Of a stretch of 64,000 nt of DNA, positions 1 to 10,385 are shown piece by piece. The notes below the pieces were generated by a model that saw only the letters and a list, made by a program, of their open reading frames with translations, was not told the DNA's origin and searched no databases. The position numbers were made by a program, and so were the translations under genes. The first letter of the stretch is position 1. Every line of letters begins with the position of its first letter. This stretch comes from Pseudoips prasinana (Eukaryota; Arthropoda; Insecta; Lepidoptera; Nolidae): the NCBI GenBank assembly GCA_951640165.1, contig OX621259.1, positions 868,001-932,000 on the forward strand, in the 5' to 3' direction.

Positions 1-872
1 GACACATTTTACATTATCTGATCGTTCTTTCCGTAGGCAGTTACTGGATAAGTGGTCTCCAGCGCATTTGATACATTTGGGGCTACGTCGACAGTACGTC
101 TTGGTGTGACCATATTGCTGGCAATTAGCACATTGAGGTAATTCACGTTTCGGGCGAGGAGGTTCGAAATAAACAAGGCAATGCATAAGGCTTTTGATGT
201 TGTATATAGTCTTGTTGTTATTGTTAGGTTTTAGTTCGACGATGAACATTGGTAGGGGCTTCTTTGAACTTCTTTGCTTGATGTTCCAGATATTACTACA
301 CTCATGACCTTTTTCCTTTAATGCATCTTTGATGGATGTATATTTTTAAGCACTACTTTGAAGCTGCGTTCTTGCTTCGGTTTGTATGTATAGAACTCTG
401 TATTTTTAAGTTCTAATTGCTTAACAATGGTAGCATATATTTCTGAATTCTTTGGTTGAATTTTTACTCTATCATTGTAAAGTACTTTTAGATCATAGAG
501 GTCCTGGGCATACTCATTCAGGAGGTTCTGTAGTGGTTGGATATTTCCCACTTTATCTACAAAAATAGGCGGGGCCTTGATTTCCTTCTCCGTTGTAGTA
601 TTTTCATCTTGTGGTGTGACATTGTCTAGTTGAGCAAAACTGTTTGAAATTGTTATTGGTGGGGTTTTGGATAGCCAGTAAGTATCTAGTTTGGTTTGCT
701 TCTCTTTCCCACTTTGGTCTGGGCTCGTTCTCATTCTTTTACCACGTGAACTTTGGATCTTCCAGCTCTCATTTTCATCCACGCAAGGTTTTGTGGCTGT
801 TGTTGGCGTAAATTGACATGGGTGTGTAGCAGACGCCATAGTTTTCCGGGTTTTAGGTGCAGGCTCATTCAT
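1..872 (-). pseudogene. Jockey-type LINE ORF1 (gag-like nucleic-acid-binding protein), frameshifted, cut by window edge
   Basis: Read on the minus strand, the ORF opens at 872 with a basic, low-complexity N-terminus and runs about 180 residues to a stop near 318. A one-base frameshift near 345 moves the rest of the protein into another frame. That frame continues to the window edge through the stretch PLPMFIVELKPN and two zinc knuckles: CANCQQYGHTKTYC (C-x2-C-x4-H-x4-C, about 93-134) and CIKCAGDHLSSNC (about 48-90). Paired CCHC knuckles after this kind of domain are typical of ORF1 of Jockey-group non-LTR retrotransposons, where the protein coats the element RNA. The ORF2 expected downstream would lie outside the window. 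The frameshift makes this a dead copy unless it is a sequencing error. Confidence 0.8.
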
Positions 873-1329
873 TCTCCATCAGTTAATGGCGGTTTGCACA
901 TTTTTGAAATCATAATTCTAATTCAGATTTATGTATGAAGTTTATTTTTCTTCTAATGAAATTTACTTATAAATAATTTCTAAATTAATGAGACTTTTTT
1001 ATTTAGATAATTAGTCGAATTTTGAAAGTTGATATGGCAACATTTTAACTTGTGACAGATGTCAGTTATCACTTGTCTGAATATATGGGGGTATATAAAT
1101 ATTTATGTTGACAGCTAAATTATTTCCCCATTAGTGGGTAGAAAAATCCAGAGTTTTATTCACTATTTCAGCACTATCTCGCGAATTAATTTAGTTACAA
1201 ACGATAACACTGATACACTTGATGATTCTGCACATTGTGGTGTAAGTTTTGCAATGTTAACACTCTGATTTATATTTAATTTCACTAAAAGTTTTGGCAC
1301 TGACTTGTTGGTAGCAGGAGCTTTGACAG

Positions 1330-1400
1330 CTAGGTTCAAATAAAGTCTCTCTCCGTTTGAGTGTGTACAATAAAGAGTATTCTATCTTTCTTTCTATATT
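1330..1400 (+). repeat. LINE 3'-tail-like fragment
   Basis: Contains GTGTACAATAAAGAG followed by a pyrimidine-rich TCTTTCTT run. It resembles the 3' end of the Jockey-type LINE at 57,020-57,050. No coding sequence lies next to it. Confidence 0.4.
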
Positions 1401-3000
1401 GAGGAAATAATAGAAAGAAGTAGTTTAATATATCTAAGACTATAAGCTTTGACAATTAATATTTAAAACCTTAAATAACCAATGGGCCAATAACTTCAAG
1501 AATTTATTATTTTAAAATTAAATTATATTTTACATGATCAAATATAAGTTACGATCAAACAATCTATTTGTACCAAGAATTAATATATATAGTTAATTTG
1601 TATTACTATTCATGTTTCCACTATTTAAAGGCGCTTTTTAAAGTTAGCGTGAATAGAAACCGTTTTTATTTTATTTCTTTATTAGGGTATACCAAGCTTT
1701 CCCCCTAATGAGCAAGTCTAAAACGAACTGGCCCGCTTTTTATTTCCACTCCGCCAGCATACGGGAAAATTGTTATTGTGTTTCATAAACCTGCAGTTTC
1801 ATAAAACTATAATATGAAGACTGCGACACATACACAATCCATTTGGTTTAAATTTATATGTTGAAAGAGAAGATAAATCATAGGAAACGGGTAATCTATT
1901 CTAGGTTATTGTGCGCAGCGGGGCCGTTACACGTGTTATGAAATACGCTAGGCATTATATAAAACAACAACACCTAAATAAACTTATTCGTGACAATGTG
2001 GGGCAATGGGAGACTGCCCGATCGCAAATACATCAGTATCAATATACATATATGTATTTACAAAAGAAAAGTAGTTTATAGATAGATAGATAGAAACTTC
2101 CTGAAATAGAATTGATCTCTACCAGTATATAGAATATTTAACCATTGAAGATTTTATTGAGTGTTTCAATGTCCTCCTGGGGGGGCTACCGGCTATGTCA
2201 CCGAACATCGTGATAGTGATCGGCGTTCAAATAAATAAAGGTTAAAAATTACTGAATCAATCGTTAAAATTTTAAAATAATATAATTTTAATTGTGATAG
2301 ACATTTTAATCAACTTTGACCAATGTGTAAGTGACCGGCGACAGTGTCATACGCTAAGTTATTGTTTATTAGTGTGTGTAGCGGCGACGCGCGACGTTGC
2401 CAATTTGTTACAAAACAGTGCGCTGTTGCCGTTCAGTTATACTTTACTTCAAACTAGGTACACTTTTTATAAAACAATAAGCTCAGGGAAGTGTTCCCAA
2501 ATTCGGGACCTCTCCACTTTAGGGAGTAAATAAGTGGGGTGGATTTTTTATGCTTTATATTTTTGAGGTACTTTTCGACTTAAGTATAACGAATTTATCG
2601 AAATATACATATTTATTTGGATCACGAGATAACAATAGAACTATGGAACCAAAAAAAATCTTTATTATTCAGTGTTAAATTGCAATATTCTTTTTCTTTT
2701 GATTATTATATCCAATTTGTCACGACAACTTTTATGATTACCGACTATCACTAGTCCCGGAGAAGGACATAGAATACGTTTTATAGCGGAAAATTCCACA
2801 TGATGTGTCTATTATAACTTTGTAGGTACCTATATGCTTACTTTTTGTTTAGTGAACTGTACCTAGTGTAATTTTCTGGTTTATATTTCTAATTAATTGT
2901 GTTGATTTTAGTGGGTTTTGGCTTCAGGTCAGGGGAATTAGTAATACTAACTCAGCTCCCGCGTTCACATAGGTTTTAATTTGGCGCCAATGCATGGATT
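1401..3000. other. AT-rich intronic or intergenic DNA without recognisable features
   Basis: No coding region, SINE boxes or terminal repeats were recognised. Only a short (TAGA)n run at 2078-2093 and scattered homopolymers are visible. Confidence 0.5.
2078..2093. repeat. (TAGA)4 microsatellite
   Basis: Four uninterrupted TAGA units. Such tetranucleotide runs often mark the 3' tails of LINEs in this window (compare 57,033-57,052), but no LINE was recognised here. Confidence 0.7.
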
Positions 3001-3004
3001 TTGA

Positions 3005-3046
3005 AAATAGAACAATGCATGCATCGATGCATGCATTGTTCTATTT
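3005..3046. repeat. 42-bp perfect palindrome
   Basis: Perfect two-fold symmetry around 3025/3026 (ATCGAT core), with alternating GCAT steps on both sides of the centre and GTTCTATTT at the edge. There is no loop. It lies in noncoding DNA. Confidence 0.95.
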
Positions 3047-3559
3047 GAAAAAACTGGTATAAACCTGAGATTTTTATACTAAATGACGAAAATGCTGAAT
3101 AAATGTTATATGTTATGACATAATTATTTATTACGACTGAAGGATGTAATCCATGGTCAAGAAATTATAAAAAAATATCCCTCGCTCCCATGAAGCAAGT
3201 AAACTTTTGCACGCGCTTTTCTGTACGAATTTGTATTTGGATTTTATTACCTAAATTCAGACGTTTTCATTTTGCTGTTAACCGGTTTTACTAGTAAATT
3301 TTCAATATCAATGCTGTATTTTCCTGTGTCTAAACTATGAAGCCACAAACTTTTCGGAAAGATTAAAGGTAGGTAATAAAGGTAGGTTTCTGCCTACCTA
3401 ACAATTGTCTATATCCTTATATTTTTGTTTTGGTTATAAGTACATAGGTAGGAACTAGACATTTTTCACTCTTATCATTTACAAAATATATAAAATTATC
3501 TCGATTACGCAATTAAGAAAATATTTTCAATTTAGGAAATGAGTAAATAAAACATAAAA

Positions 3560-3850
3560 TAAATAAGGTTTTGATTCACGTAGACTTTAAAAAAGCGCTT
3601 GTAAATAGTCAGAACATGTTCGCAGTAATATATAATTAATTTATAATTATTTCTAGGTACATATAGATATTTAGGTACACGGATTGTAGGAAATAATTTA
3701 CAATAAGATTTATTTTATAACAGTAACGATATTTAGCTAACTAAAATTAAGGTATTGTCAAGGATCATGTGTAGGTTTAATTATCTAAATTTTAGCTATA
3801 TTTTTACTACATATTTTCTGAATGGTTCTGTCTATATTAAGGTACGAATT
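3560..3850 (-). repeat. Interspersed repeat family A (retroposon 3' end)
   Basis: One of at least five copies sharing TTCACGTAGACTTTAAAAAA, GCGCTTGTAAATAGTCAGAA and ATAGATATTTAGGTACAC. The minus strand carries GTGAATAAAAAC near the family's edge, which looks like an AATAAA signal close to a retroposon 3' end. No coding sequence is attached. Confidence 0.7.
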
Positions 3851-3931
3851 AAATGTTATCAATGTTATCACACAGCACTATCAGTGAAATAATTTTTTAA
3901 ATCCGACCTATAGTTTATAAGGTACATTCAG

Positions 3932-4003
3932 TCAAAAAGTATCGGGAATGGATGATTTGTTTATGGGTCAAAAAAGTATCGGGAATGGATGATTTGTTTA
4001 TGG
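3932..4003 (+). repeat. Two tandem 36-bp units
   Basis: The unit beginning TCAAAAAGTATCGGGAATGG occurs twice head to tail, with one extra A in the second copy. It sits just upstream of the mariner remnant and may be a duplicated mariner terminus; this is an inference from position. Confidence 0.8.
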
Positions 4004-4159
4004 TTCCAAATTCAAATTTTTGTTTTCTTGTTGGTAGATTGGCACAACTGTTTTCCATTTTGGCGCGGAGTTTGAATTGCATCTGTTATTTATATTAAAT
4101 ACAGTGCTGGTTTTAGTAATATCATATAGGTATAGTGTGTATTGTGAATTTCATAATTG

Positions 4160-4575
4160 ACAAAAATATCGAACAAAGAGTTTGTCTTAAATTTTGCATC
4201 GCTAATGGAATTTCGTGTTCGGAGTCACTGAAAATGTTACAGAAGGCTTACGCTGAATCGACTTTATTATGAACTAATACTAAATATTTTGAACCACTCA
4301 AAAACTCGTGCTTATGAGTGGTTCAAAGCGTTCAAAAGCGGTCGAGATGTGATGAAAGATAAGAAGAGAGAGCCGCTGAACTTTCTGTATCTCACGAGTC
4401 GATTCGTACCATTTTAACTAATCATTTGGGTATGCAACATGTTGCCACTCGGCTAGTCCCAAAAGATCTGAATTTTCTCCAAAAACTCGATCGCATGAAA
4501 GTCGCTGAGGACATGGTAGAACGAGTCAATTCCGACCCAACATTCATGGAACGCATTGTTACAGTGATTTGTGAC
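4160..4575 (+). pseudogene. mariner transposase fragment, internally deleted
   Basis: Conceptual translation in shifting frames gives mariner-like blocks: IEQRVCLKFCIANGIS and LKMLQKAYAESTL (helix-turn-helix region), then a messy internal duplication, KTRAYEWFKAFKSGRDV, ELSVSHESIRTILTNHLGM, LVPKDLNFLQKLDRMKVAED and NSDPTFMERI. It stops just before the first catalytic Asp block would begin, so the whole catalytic domain is missing. Several frameshifts and stops are present. It is unrelated in detail to the cecropia-type mariner at 57.6-58.8 kb. A dead remnant. Confidence 0.8.
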
Positions 4576-4679
4576 AGAATTTAAAGCTTTTTGTTGCGTG
4601 ATTGTCTTTCTACATTTGTCTTTTTCGGGATTCACATGGAACAAACGTAACGTAAGCACGTAACCATCAGCAGCTCTGA

Positions 4680-4765
4680 TACGTCGACTCGGCTACGGCT
4701 CGGTAAGGCCTCGGCTATATACGGCTAGCTGACGCCTCGGCTACAGCTAGGGGACGCCGCGCTTA
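4680..4765. repeat. GC-rich degenerate CTCGGCTA repeats
   Basis: The motif CTCGGCTA(C/T) recurs imperfectly about every 18-25 bp in a small GC-rich island. No coding or terminal-repeat context was recognised. Confidence 0.5.
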
Positions 4766-6180
4766 CGGATCACCGACCGCTGCACTCTGGTTCGTTTAGA
4801 ACAAGCTAACTGGCCCAAAACAACTCAATTCTTAGTAGTTAATTACTACTATGAACTCATTAGTTATTTTCAGATTCGGAATCCATTTTGCTATGGCCAT
4901 TTTATCACCTCATGGCCTCTAGGGCTTTGCAGTTGTTAACTTTTTTTATTGTTGTAATGACTAATGAGAGGTTATTGCAAACCCAACATAGCAAATTAAA
5001 AAAAAATCTGGTTCAATTAATATATATAATAAGTTTGGTTGAAAGTAGCGATACATAAACTTAGTTTGTTATATTTGCTTTTTCGCATTATGCTACTAGC
5101 AACAGTGTGCTACAGGCAGGCCGCGGAAGGGGTGAGAGGGGCAAGGGTAGACGAACAGACGTAAGCGCAGTGACGGTGCGGCTTAAGCTCGTGAAATTTC
5201 GACGAGGCATACACGGAAATAGATTTCCTCGTAAAAAAAATATGTTGAGTTGCTGCCGGAAACTAATAACAGTCCAAGAGGTATAAAACAGAATAAAAAA
5301 GATGGTATTCTGTCCATGCCTTCAAACCGAAGACAATTTTGGATAAATTTACCGGTTTGTAACTCATCCGAAGATTTAGTTTCAGGGGGGGAAATGATTA
5401 CAGACTCATACGGTTTTTTGTTTCTTTTTCACGTTTCATGAACATTCATTATGTACTAAATTGTTCCTACTTTAAAACATAAATAAATAATTACTGCAAA
5501 AATCATGAGTATCATTTAAATTTCGTACTTACTAGCTTTATTAAATGGTCATCGTGGCGATAGGTGAACTAATTCAACAATATTAAAATCCTAGTAACGG
5601 CACTTACTATGTTATGAAATTGTTAAACAGGTTTACTCTAAATTAAAAAAACAATTTAACTTTAGTAAGTGCTATAACACGTGATTTATTATTTATACGC
5701 AAAAATAGTTAAATTCTGTTTAAAGCCAAGGATATACCTACCGCATCTTTTGATCTAACTCTCATCTCTGTAGGTCTTCTAGTCTCAGGCAAGGTCTCAA
5801 GGTCATCTACTTGTTTTTTGGCTCTCCTGTAAAATTTGTCCCGAGTCCCTTACTAGGTTTTGAAATTGTACAGCCGGGATGTGTAGGTACCTACCTCTAG
5901 CGGTTTTGGTAGTGCACGCCGGCATAGCTTCCAGATGGTAGATTTTTTCCTACTTACTTGACACTTATAGTCATATTTTTGACAACATCCCACAATATCT
6001 TTATAAGTTGTAGCCTATGTGTTATTCTGATGTATAAACTATATTATTGTACGGTTTCATTAAAATCCATTCTGTATTTTTTACATGAAAGATTAACAAA
6101 CATCCATACTTACAAACTTTCGCATTTATAATATTAGTAGGATGTATGAATAAATTCCATTAATCTTGACCTATTTTCTG
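4766..6180. other. Intergenic or intronic DNA, only short repeat fragments
   Basis: Mostly AT-rich. At 5599-5682 a short imperfect inverted repeat (GCACTTACTA against TAGTAAGTGC) is visible. At 6118-6145 lies the tail end of a family B repeat (CGCATTTATAATATTAGTAG). Nothing coding was seen. Confidence 0.45.
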
Positions 6181-6196
6181 TATTTAATTCCACCAG

Positions 6197-6318
6197 GCAC
6201 AAGAGAAGGACTACGACATACTGAGCGACGACGATCCGGACTGCGAGTACTACGTGCACCTCGGCTCAGCTTTCCCCAATAGAAAAGTCACTTCCACCGT
6301 AACCATCGTCAACCATAG
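6197..6318 (+). CDS. Host gene exon 1 of 8 seen (internal exon)
   Basis: The exon is flanked by TTTAATTCCACCAG and GTAAGATC, a good acceptor and donor. It reads open in one frame, beginning AQEKDYDILSDDDPDCEYYV and continuing with HLGSAFPNRKVTSTVTIVNH, and ends with two bases of a split codon. The exon is much richer in G+C, particularly at third positions, than the DNA around it. Its phase matches the exon at 14,359. The acidic DDD stretch followed by a beta-like segment looks like real protein, but I do not recognise the gene. Earlier exons must lie outside the window or were not found. The gene runs on the + strand through most of the window, with transposon-filled introns. Confidence 0.75.
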
Positions 6319-6386
6319 GTAAGATCTCAAAATATTTTCCATCCACTGAATAATTTAAGACAAGAAAACAATTAAACATATCATAT

Positions 6387-6576
6387 ACTAGTTGTTCCCC
6401 GCGGTCTTACCCGCGTTAAACTTTATAAATTATAGCCTATGTGTTAATCCAGGGTATGAGCTAACTCCATACCCAATTTTATTAAAATCGACCCAGCCGT
6501 TCTGACGTCAAAAAGTAACAAACATACACACTCACACACTCACAAACTTTCGCCTTTATAATAATAGTGTGATACA
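6387..6576 (+). repeat. Family B repeat (ACTAG...CCCCGCGG type)
   Basis: Begins ACTAGTTGTTCCCCGCGG, continues ATTATAGCCTATGTGTTAAT and ends CTTTATAATAATAGTGTGAT. Other copies lie at 18,281-18,465 and 60,400-60,685. There are no terminal inverted repeats. The CTAG start and lack of target duplications would suit a Helitron-like non-autonomous element, but this is an inference. Confidence 0.65.
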
Positions 6577-6595
6577 TGGCTAAGTAGTTATCGTG

Positions 6596-6900
6596 GCGCT
6601 TATAGCTAGATGCTTTCACCGGTCCGTAAGGAATCGGCGAGGTTAAGCAACTAGTATCGCGGTCAGTCCATAGATGGGTGACCACCTAAGCGTTTAATTT
6701 CTGAGCGTTTCCATGCTTCGTCCGGCATGTTAAGCTGTCGGTCCCGGTTGTAGCCACTAGGCAACAGTGACTAAGTCATGTCGGAAGCCTACTGGGCAGC
6801 TTGAACAACTCTAACACGAAGGTAATCACTGCCCATATGATAAATAAGGACTTACCAAAATAATCTTATCTTGATAACTCCTTACTTATCATATGGGTGT
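6596..6900 (+). repeat. 5S rRNA-derived SINE, copy 1
   Basis: Carries GTTAAGCAAC...CGCGGTCAGT...ATAGATGGGTGACC, which matches the internal promoter half of 5S rRNA, preceded by CACCGGTCCGTAAGGAATCG. The downstream body (TTAAGCTGTCGGTCCCGGTT, GTAGCCACTAGGCAACAGT) is shared with other copies. The tail CCCATATGATAAATAAGGAC is followed after a short loop by its inverse (6875-6898), forming a foldback. It is diverged from true 5S and is a retroposon, not an rRNA gene. Confidence 0.7.
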
Positions 6901-7217
6901 ACATACAACCTTATACACCCTCAAAGTATAAAAATGACACCGCGAAAAGAGCGCGTTGCACTCAATTAGTATTAAATGTTTTGTTTTTGAAGTGAGTTTT
7001 ACCTCATACCTACTATAGTTTCGTGTCATTACTTTAACCTAACGGTTACTTAATATATTATAATGTAATATTTTATTTGATAGATCTTAGAACAATTTTG
7101 CGTAAATGCAATAAAAGGCAACCAGTAGGGTAACTATTCAATAACTTAAAATCAGACCATTGTGAACTCTATTTTTATGAAAATTGATTCGAATTTCAAC
7201 ATTGTTATATTTGATTT

Positions 7218-7590
7218 TGACTGCCTCGTTGGTCTAGCGGTAGCGTGTTCAACCGCAGAAAATGAGGTCCTGGGTTCAAAGGGATCGGGCCAAAAAGGGA
7301 TATTGGCATTTTTCCGTAAAAAGAAATTTCTCAGTATCAGCCCTAAGTCTGAGAGTAGGCGGTATTACACCTCCGTGCCTCGGAGAACACGTAAAGCCAT
7401 CGGTCCTGTACCTGACCTCTTCCGGCCGTGTCGCTAGTCGTCCCATCGGATCATTAGAGTGATAGAATAGAAAGTGCCCCTGTGTTTACGCAAAAACTTG
7501 TGCAATATAATATGTCTCTCGCAGATGGCTAATCTCTATTGAGACTGGCCGCCGTGGCCGAAATTCGGCTAGGAGGACATTATTATTATT
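7218..7590 (+). repeat. SINE family 1 (tRNA-derived), full length
   Basis: The head GACTGCCTCGTTGGTCTAGCGG holds an A box (TGGTCTAGCGG), and GGGTTCAAA is a weak B box. The body includes CATCGGTCCTGTACCTGACC, and the end GGCTAGGAGGACATTATTATT carries a TTA-repeat tail. At least four other copies occur in both orientations. Confidence 0.85.
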
Positions 7591-7824
7591 ACATGTTGAT
7601 AAATTATTAATTTGGATAAAACTGAGATTTTGCCGGTTTGAGTGGGTCCTTTGCGTCTATAGCAATAACTTACTATGACGTTCACTGTAGTTATCCTAGC
7701 AGGATTTCACTGCCTCATCGGACAGTAATCAAACGCAATGCGATAATAGTTGTAAGCTTTTGCTTTCGAAAATTGATCGTCGAAAGATACGAGAGTGCCT
7801 ACTTCACAAAACATTTGATAATAT

Positions 7825-8250
7825 TATCCTGCGACATTATTCACACACGGCCTTCTAATCCCGAACCAAGCAGAGCTTGTACTGTGGAAACCAGATAACT
7901 TATATTCTACATATACTATATTTTGTAAATACGTACTTATATAGATAACTAGCTGTGCCCCGCGGTGTTACTCGCGTTGAATTTTATAAATTTTCTTTGC
8001 TATAAACCTCACGGAGCCCGAGACATTTCCAACGAATGCAAAACCGTGGAAATCGGTTCGTGCGTTCTGGAGTTATAGCGTTAGGAAGGAAAACCCGACT
8101 TATTTTTATATAGTAGATTACAACCAGACTCAGGATAAACAGACATACATGTTCATGCCCACAAATATCTGTCCTGGATAGACGTCGAACCCACGACCTG
8201 TGGCGTGAAAGGCAAGTATTTTCCAACCACTACGACTGGCCCGCTGTACA
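7825..8250 (-). repeat. SINE family 2 copy split by another repeat
   Basis: The two parts (7825-7943 and 8117-8250) join into one SINE 2 copy on the minus strand, whose head carries the tRNA-like module (TCGAACCCACGACCTG on the + strand). Between them lies a foreign 173-bp insert. Confidence 0.8.
7944..8116 (+). repeat. Repeat inserted in the SINE (family C)
   Basis: Starts ACTAGCTGTGCCCCGCGGTG and contains AATCGGTTCGTGCGTTCTGG, ending near TTTTATATAGTAG. A possible target duplication is TATATAG on both sides. Its first 35 bases resemble family B but the body differs. Confidence 0.65.
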
Positions 8251-9300
8251 TACAAAGTCTAGATCTAATAAATCCTTATACGACTGATTTTATTGCAACG
8301 TATTAGAAAAGCGAACAATTTTAGTCACGCAAAAAAGACTTATTGGTACTTTCTTTCTTTTCAATTTGTTTAAAAGTTTTGCTTGTATTCGTGCTACAGT
8401 CAATCGTAACCTTGTGGCCAACATAGGCAAGTTGCCAACTTTATGGAAACTTATGAAAATCCTTGGTTACTTTTCTACTTCGTTTTTGATGTCTCAAAAG
8501 CTTCAAATTTGTGATACTGTTGCCAAAAAGTAAATTCCACATAAATGTATTTTTTTTACAGAATAAATGATTTTTGACTTGACTTGACGTTGGTACGAGT
8601 CGAAGAGGCGTGTTCGGGCACTCACTTCCCTTCGAGGCGGATAGTGCCTAGAAACTGTATCACAATTCGTTGTTTGATTTATTGTGTCAAAGTGTGTATA
8701 GTGTGTGATAATATATAAATTGACAGACGGTGAAGATTTAAGTGTCGACCCACCACTATTCCCGAAATATATTTTCAATGATATATGGATTGTTTCGTAC
8801 CACAATCACTACACAACAATAGCGCTAATTTGTATGAAAATTACTAGTTCCATGCATTCTTATTTTTATTTTTTTATTTTATTTGGTTTACCAACAACTT
8901 AAACATTAACATTAATCTTTAAAAATAACACAATATTTAAGATTTAAATGTCTAGTTACTTATAATTAAACACAACATTCAAAATTTAATGAGCTACTTT
9001 TACATACATATTATATTATACATTTTTTTTTATGTGTAACTAAAACCTTAATGACTATTGATACTTTTCCGAAATAATCCTAATGAAACGTGGTGGATAT
9101 AAACCTTGTCACTGCATTCAATATATAATTTTGTCATTCGGCGAAGAGGTTCTGACCCACGTTTGCCGTCATTATCGATCGCGTGGGTGATATCGACAAT
9201 ATCGCGGCCATGTCTCAACCACAATGCAACCACCAACAACAACAAACACTCTCTGTGTATATAGTACGTAACCACATCTCAACTACTAGTGACAATGCAA
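8251..9300. other. No clear feature
   Basis: AT-rich noncoding DNA. A purine/pyrimidine-biased stretch with CCACAATGCAACCACCAACA and ACAATGCAACCACATCCA at 9219-9308 repeats a CAATGCAACCAC motif but was not assigned to any element. Confidence 0.4.
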
Positions 9301-9309
9301 CCACATCCA

Positions 9310-9348
9310 CGCGTTATGTTAACTACATTTTGTAGTTAACATAACGCG
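9310..9348. repeat. 18-bp perfect hairpin with 3-base loop
   Basis: The stem CGCGTTATGTTAACTACA pairs with its exact inverse across a TTT loop. A second small hairpin (CTGCAA...TTGCAG) follows directly. It may be the end of a foldback MITE. Confidence 0.85.
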
Positions 9349-9357
9349 ACTGCAAAA

Positions 9358-9830
9358 AGTTGCAGCGACGCTATTCACACATAACCAATACTTTACCACC
9401 TATACAGGGGTTCCAATATTTAGCTTTATCCTCTTACCCTACGCAGAGACGTGGTGACTCTATGTGTCTTTTACCGCATTTATCACACCACCACATTGCG
9501 CTACAGACCTTCTCGCTAAAAGTGGAAATCATCATTCATCCTTATCACCTGCATGAATAGTCCTACCACCGTGGTTTTCACAAAAAACTTTATACTGCGC
9601 ACTATCACTCTATGGAATCAATTAACGGCAGAAGTAGTTCCGATCCGGTATCACATGGCAACCTACAAGACGCGAGCCTATTCCTTTCTTAAAGACCGGC
9701 AAAGCACTTGCAGCTCCTCTTGTCTTACGAGTGTACATGGCGGCGGTGATCACTTACCATCATCCAAAGTCCGAGTTGCTCGTTTGCCTTACTATATATA
9801 TATAAAAAACCTTTTGTCACTGCGATGTGT
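9358..9830 (+). pseudogene. CR1/Jockey-like LINE ORF2 C-terminal end and 3' tail
   Basis: Broken frames give the end of a reverse-transcriptase ORF: a stretch like HPYHLHE, then FTKNFILRTITLWNQLTAEV, YKTRAYSFLKDRQ, and a tail containing GGCGGCGGTGATCACTTACC. The same blocks occur at 26,410-27,045 with better preservation and as a bare tail at 47,580-47,730. No RT catalytic motif remains. This is a 5'-truncated dead copy. Confidence 0.75.
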
Positions 9831-9942
9831 TGTTATTGTGGTACGTGTGAAACCAGCCTAAAACGAAATGAATTGCTATTTTGATGACACAACCGTTACC
9901 ATTTATTAAGCTTATGTTACATGTAGATATAGGTATAAGGGC

Positions 9943-10180
9943 CTGTTGGCGTGGTTGGCAAATGCTTGCTATTCACGCCGCAGGTCGTGGGTTCGATTCC
10001 CATCCGGGACAGATACTGGTGTGCATGAACATGTGTGTTTGTCCTGAGTGAGTGAGACACTTATATAGATAAATTATCTATATAAGTGTGTATTTACAAA
10101 AAAGAACGTAGTATATCAGTTATTTGGTTTGCATAGTACAAGCTCTACTTAGTTTGGGATCAGATGGCCGTGTGTAAATA
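9943..10180 (+). repeat. SINE family 2 (tRNA-derived)
   Basis: The head GGCCTGTTGGCGTGGTTGGC is followed by the B box GGGTTCGATTCCC. Its end, CTTAGTTTGGGATCAGATGG with CCGTGTGTAAATAAATA, matches the other copies. An inverted ACTTATATAGATAAATTATC stretch forms a small internal hairpin. Confidence 0.8.
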
Positions 10181-10184
10181 AATA

Positions 10185-10385
10185 AAAATTGGTTGTATTC
10201 ACGTAGACTTTAAAAAAGCGCTTGTAAATAGTCAGAACATGTTTGTAGTAATATAGTTGTATACATTATTATTTCTAGTAACATAGATATTTAGGTACAC
10301 ATTGTATGAAAACATTTATAAAATTTATTTTATTTTAGCATTGATATTTAGCTAGCTCGTATCAAGTTATTGCCAAGAGACGTAT
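10185..10385 (-). repeat. Repeat family A copy, interrupted by the hAT-like element
   Basis: Shares the TTCACGTAGACTTTAAAAAA and GTAAATAGTCAGAACATGTT blocks with the copies at 3560 and 25,452. Family similarity runs close to the left end of the element at 10,394. Confidence 0.7.

Noticed and set aside
3932..4003. Start of a satellite array
   Set aside because: Only two units are present, directly next to a mariner remnant.
4680..4765. CpG-island promoter
   Set aside because: It is short, made of one degenerate repeated motif, and has no nearby first exon.
6620..6700. 5S rRNA gene
   Set aside because: Only the internal promoter half is recognisable, with many changes, followed by a non-5S body shared with other copies.
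7218..7300. tRNA gene (A and B boxes present)
   Set aside because: The region does not close an acceptor stem, and the same head recurs with a long common body and TTA tail in five places. It is a SINE head. The same holds for the other tRNA-like modules (families 2, 3 and 4).
8503..8805. 100-codon minus-strand frame
   Set aside because: Composition and residue content match random AT-rich DNA; no motif, splice site or repeat supports it.
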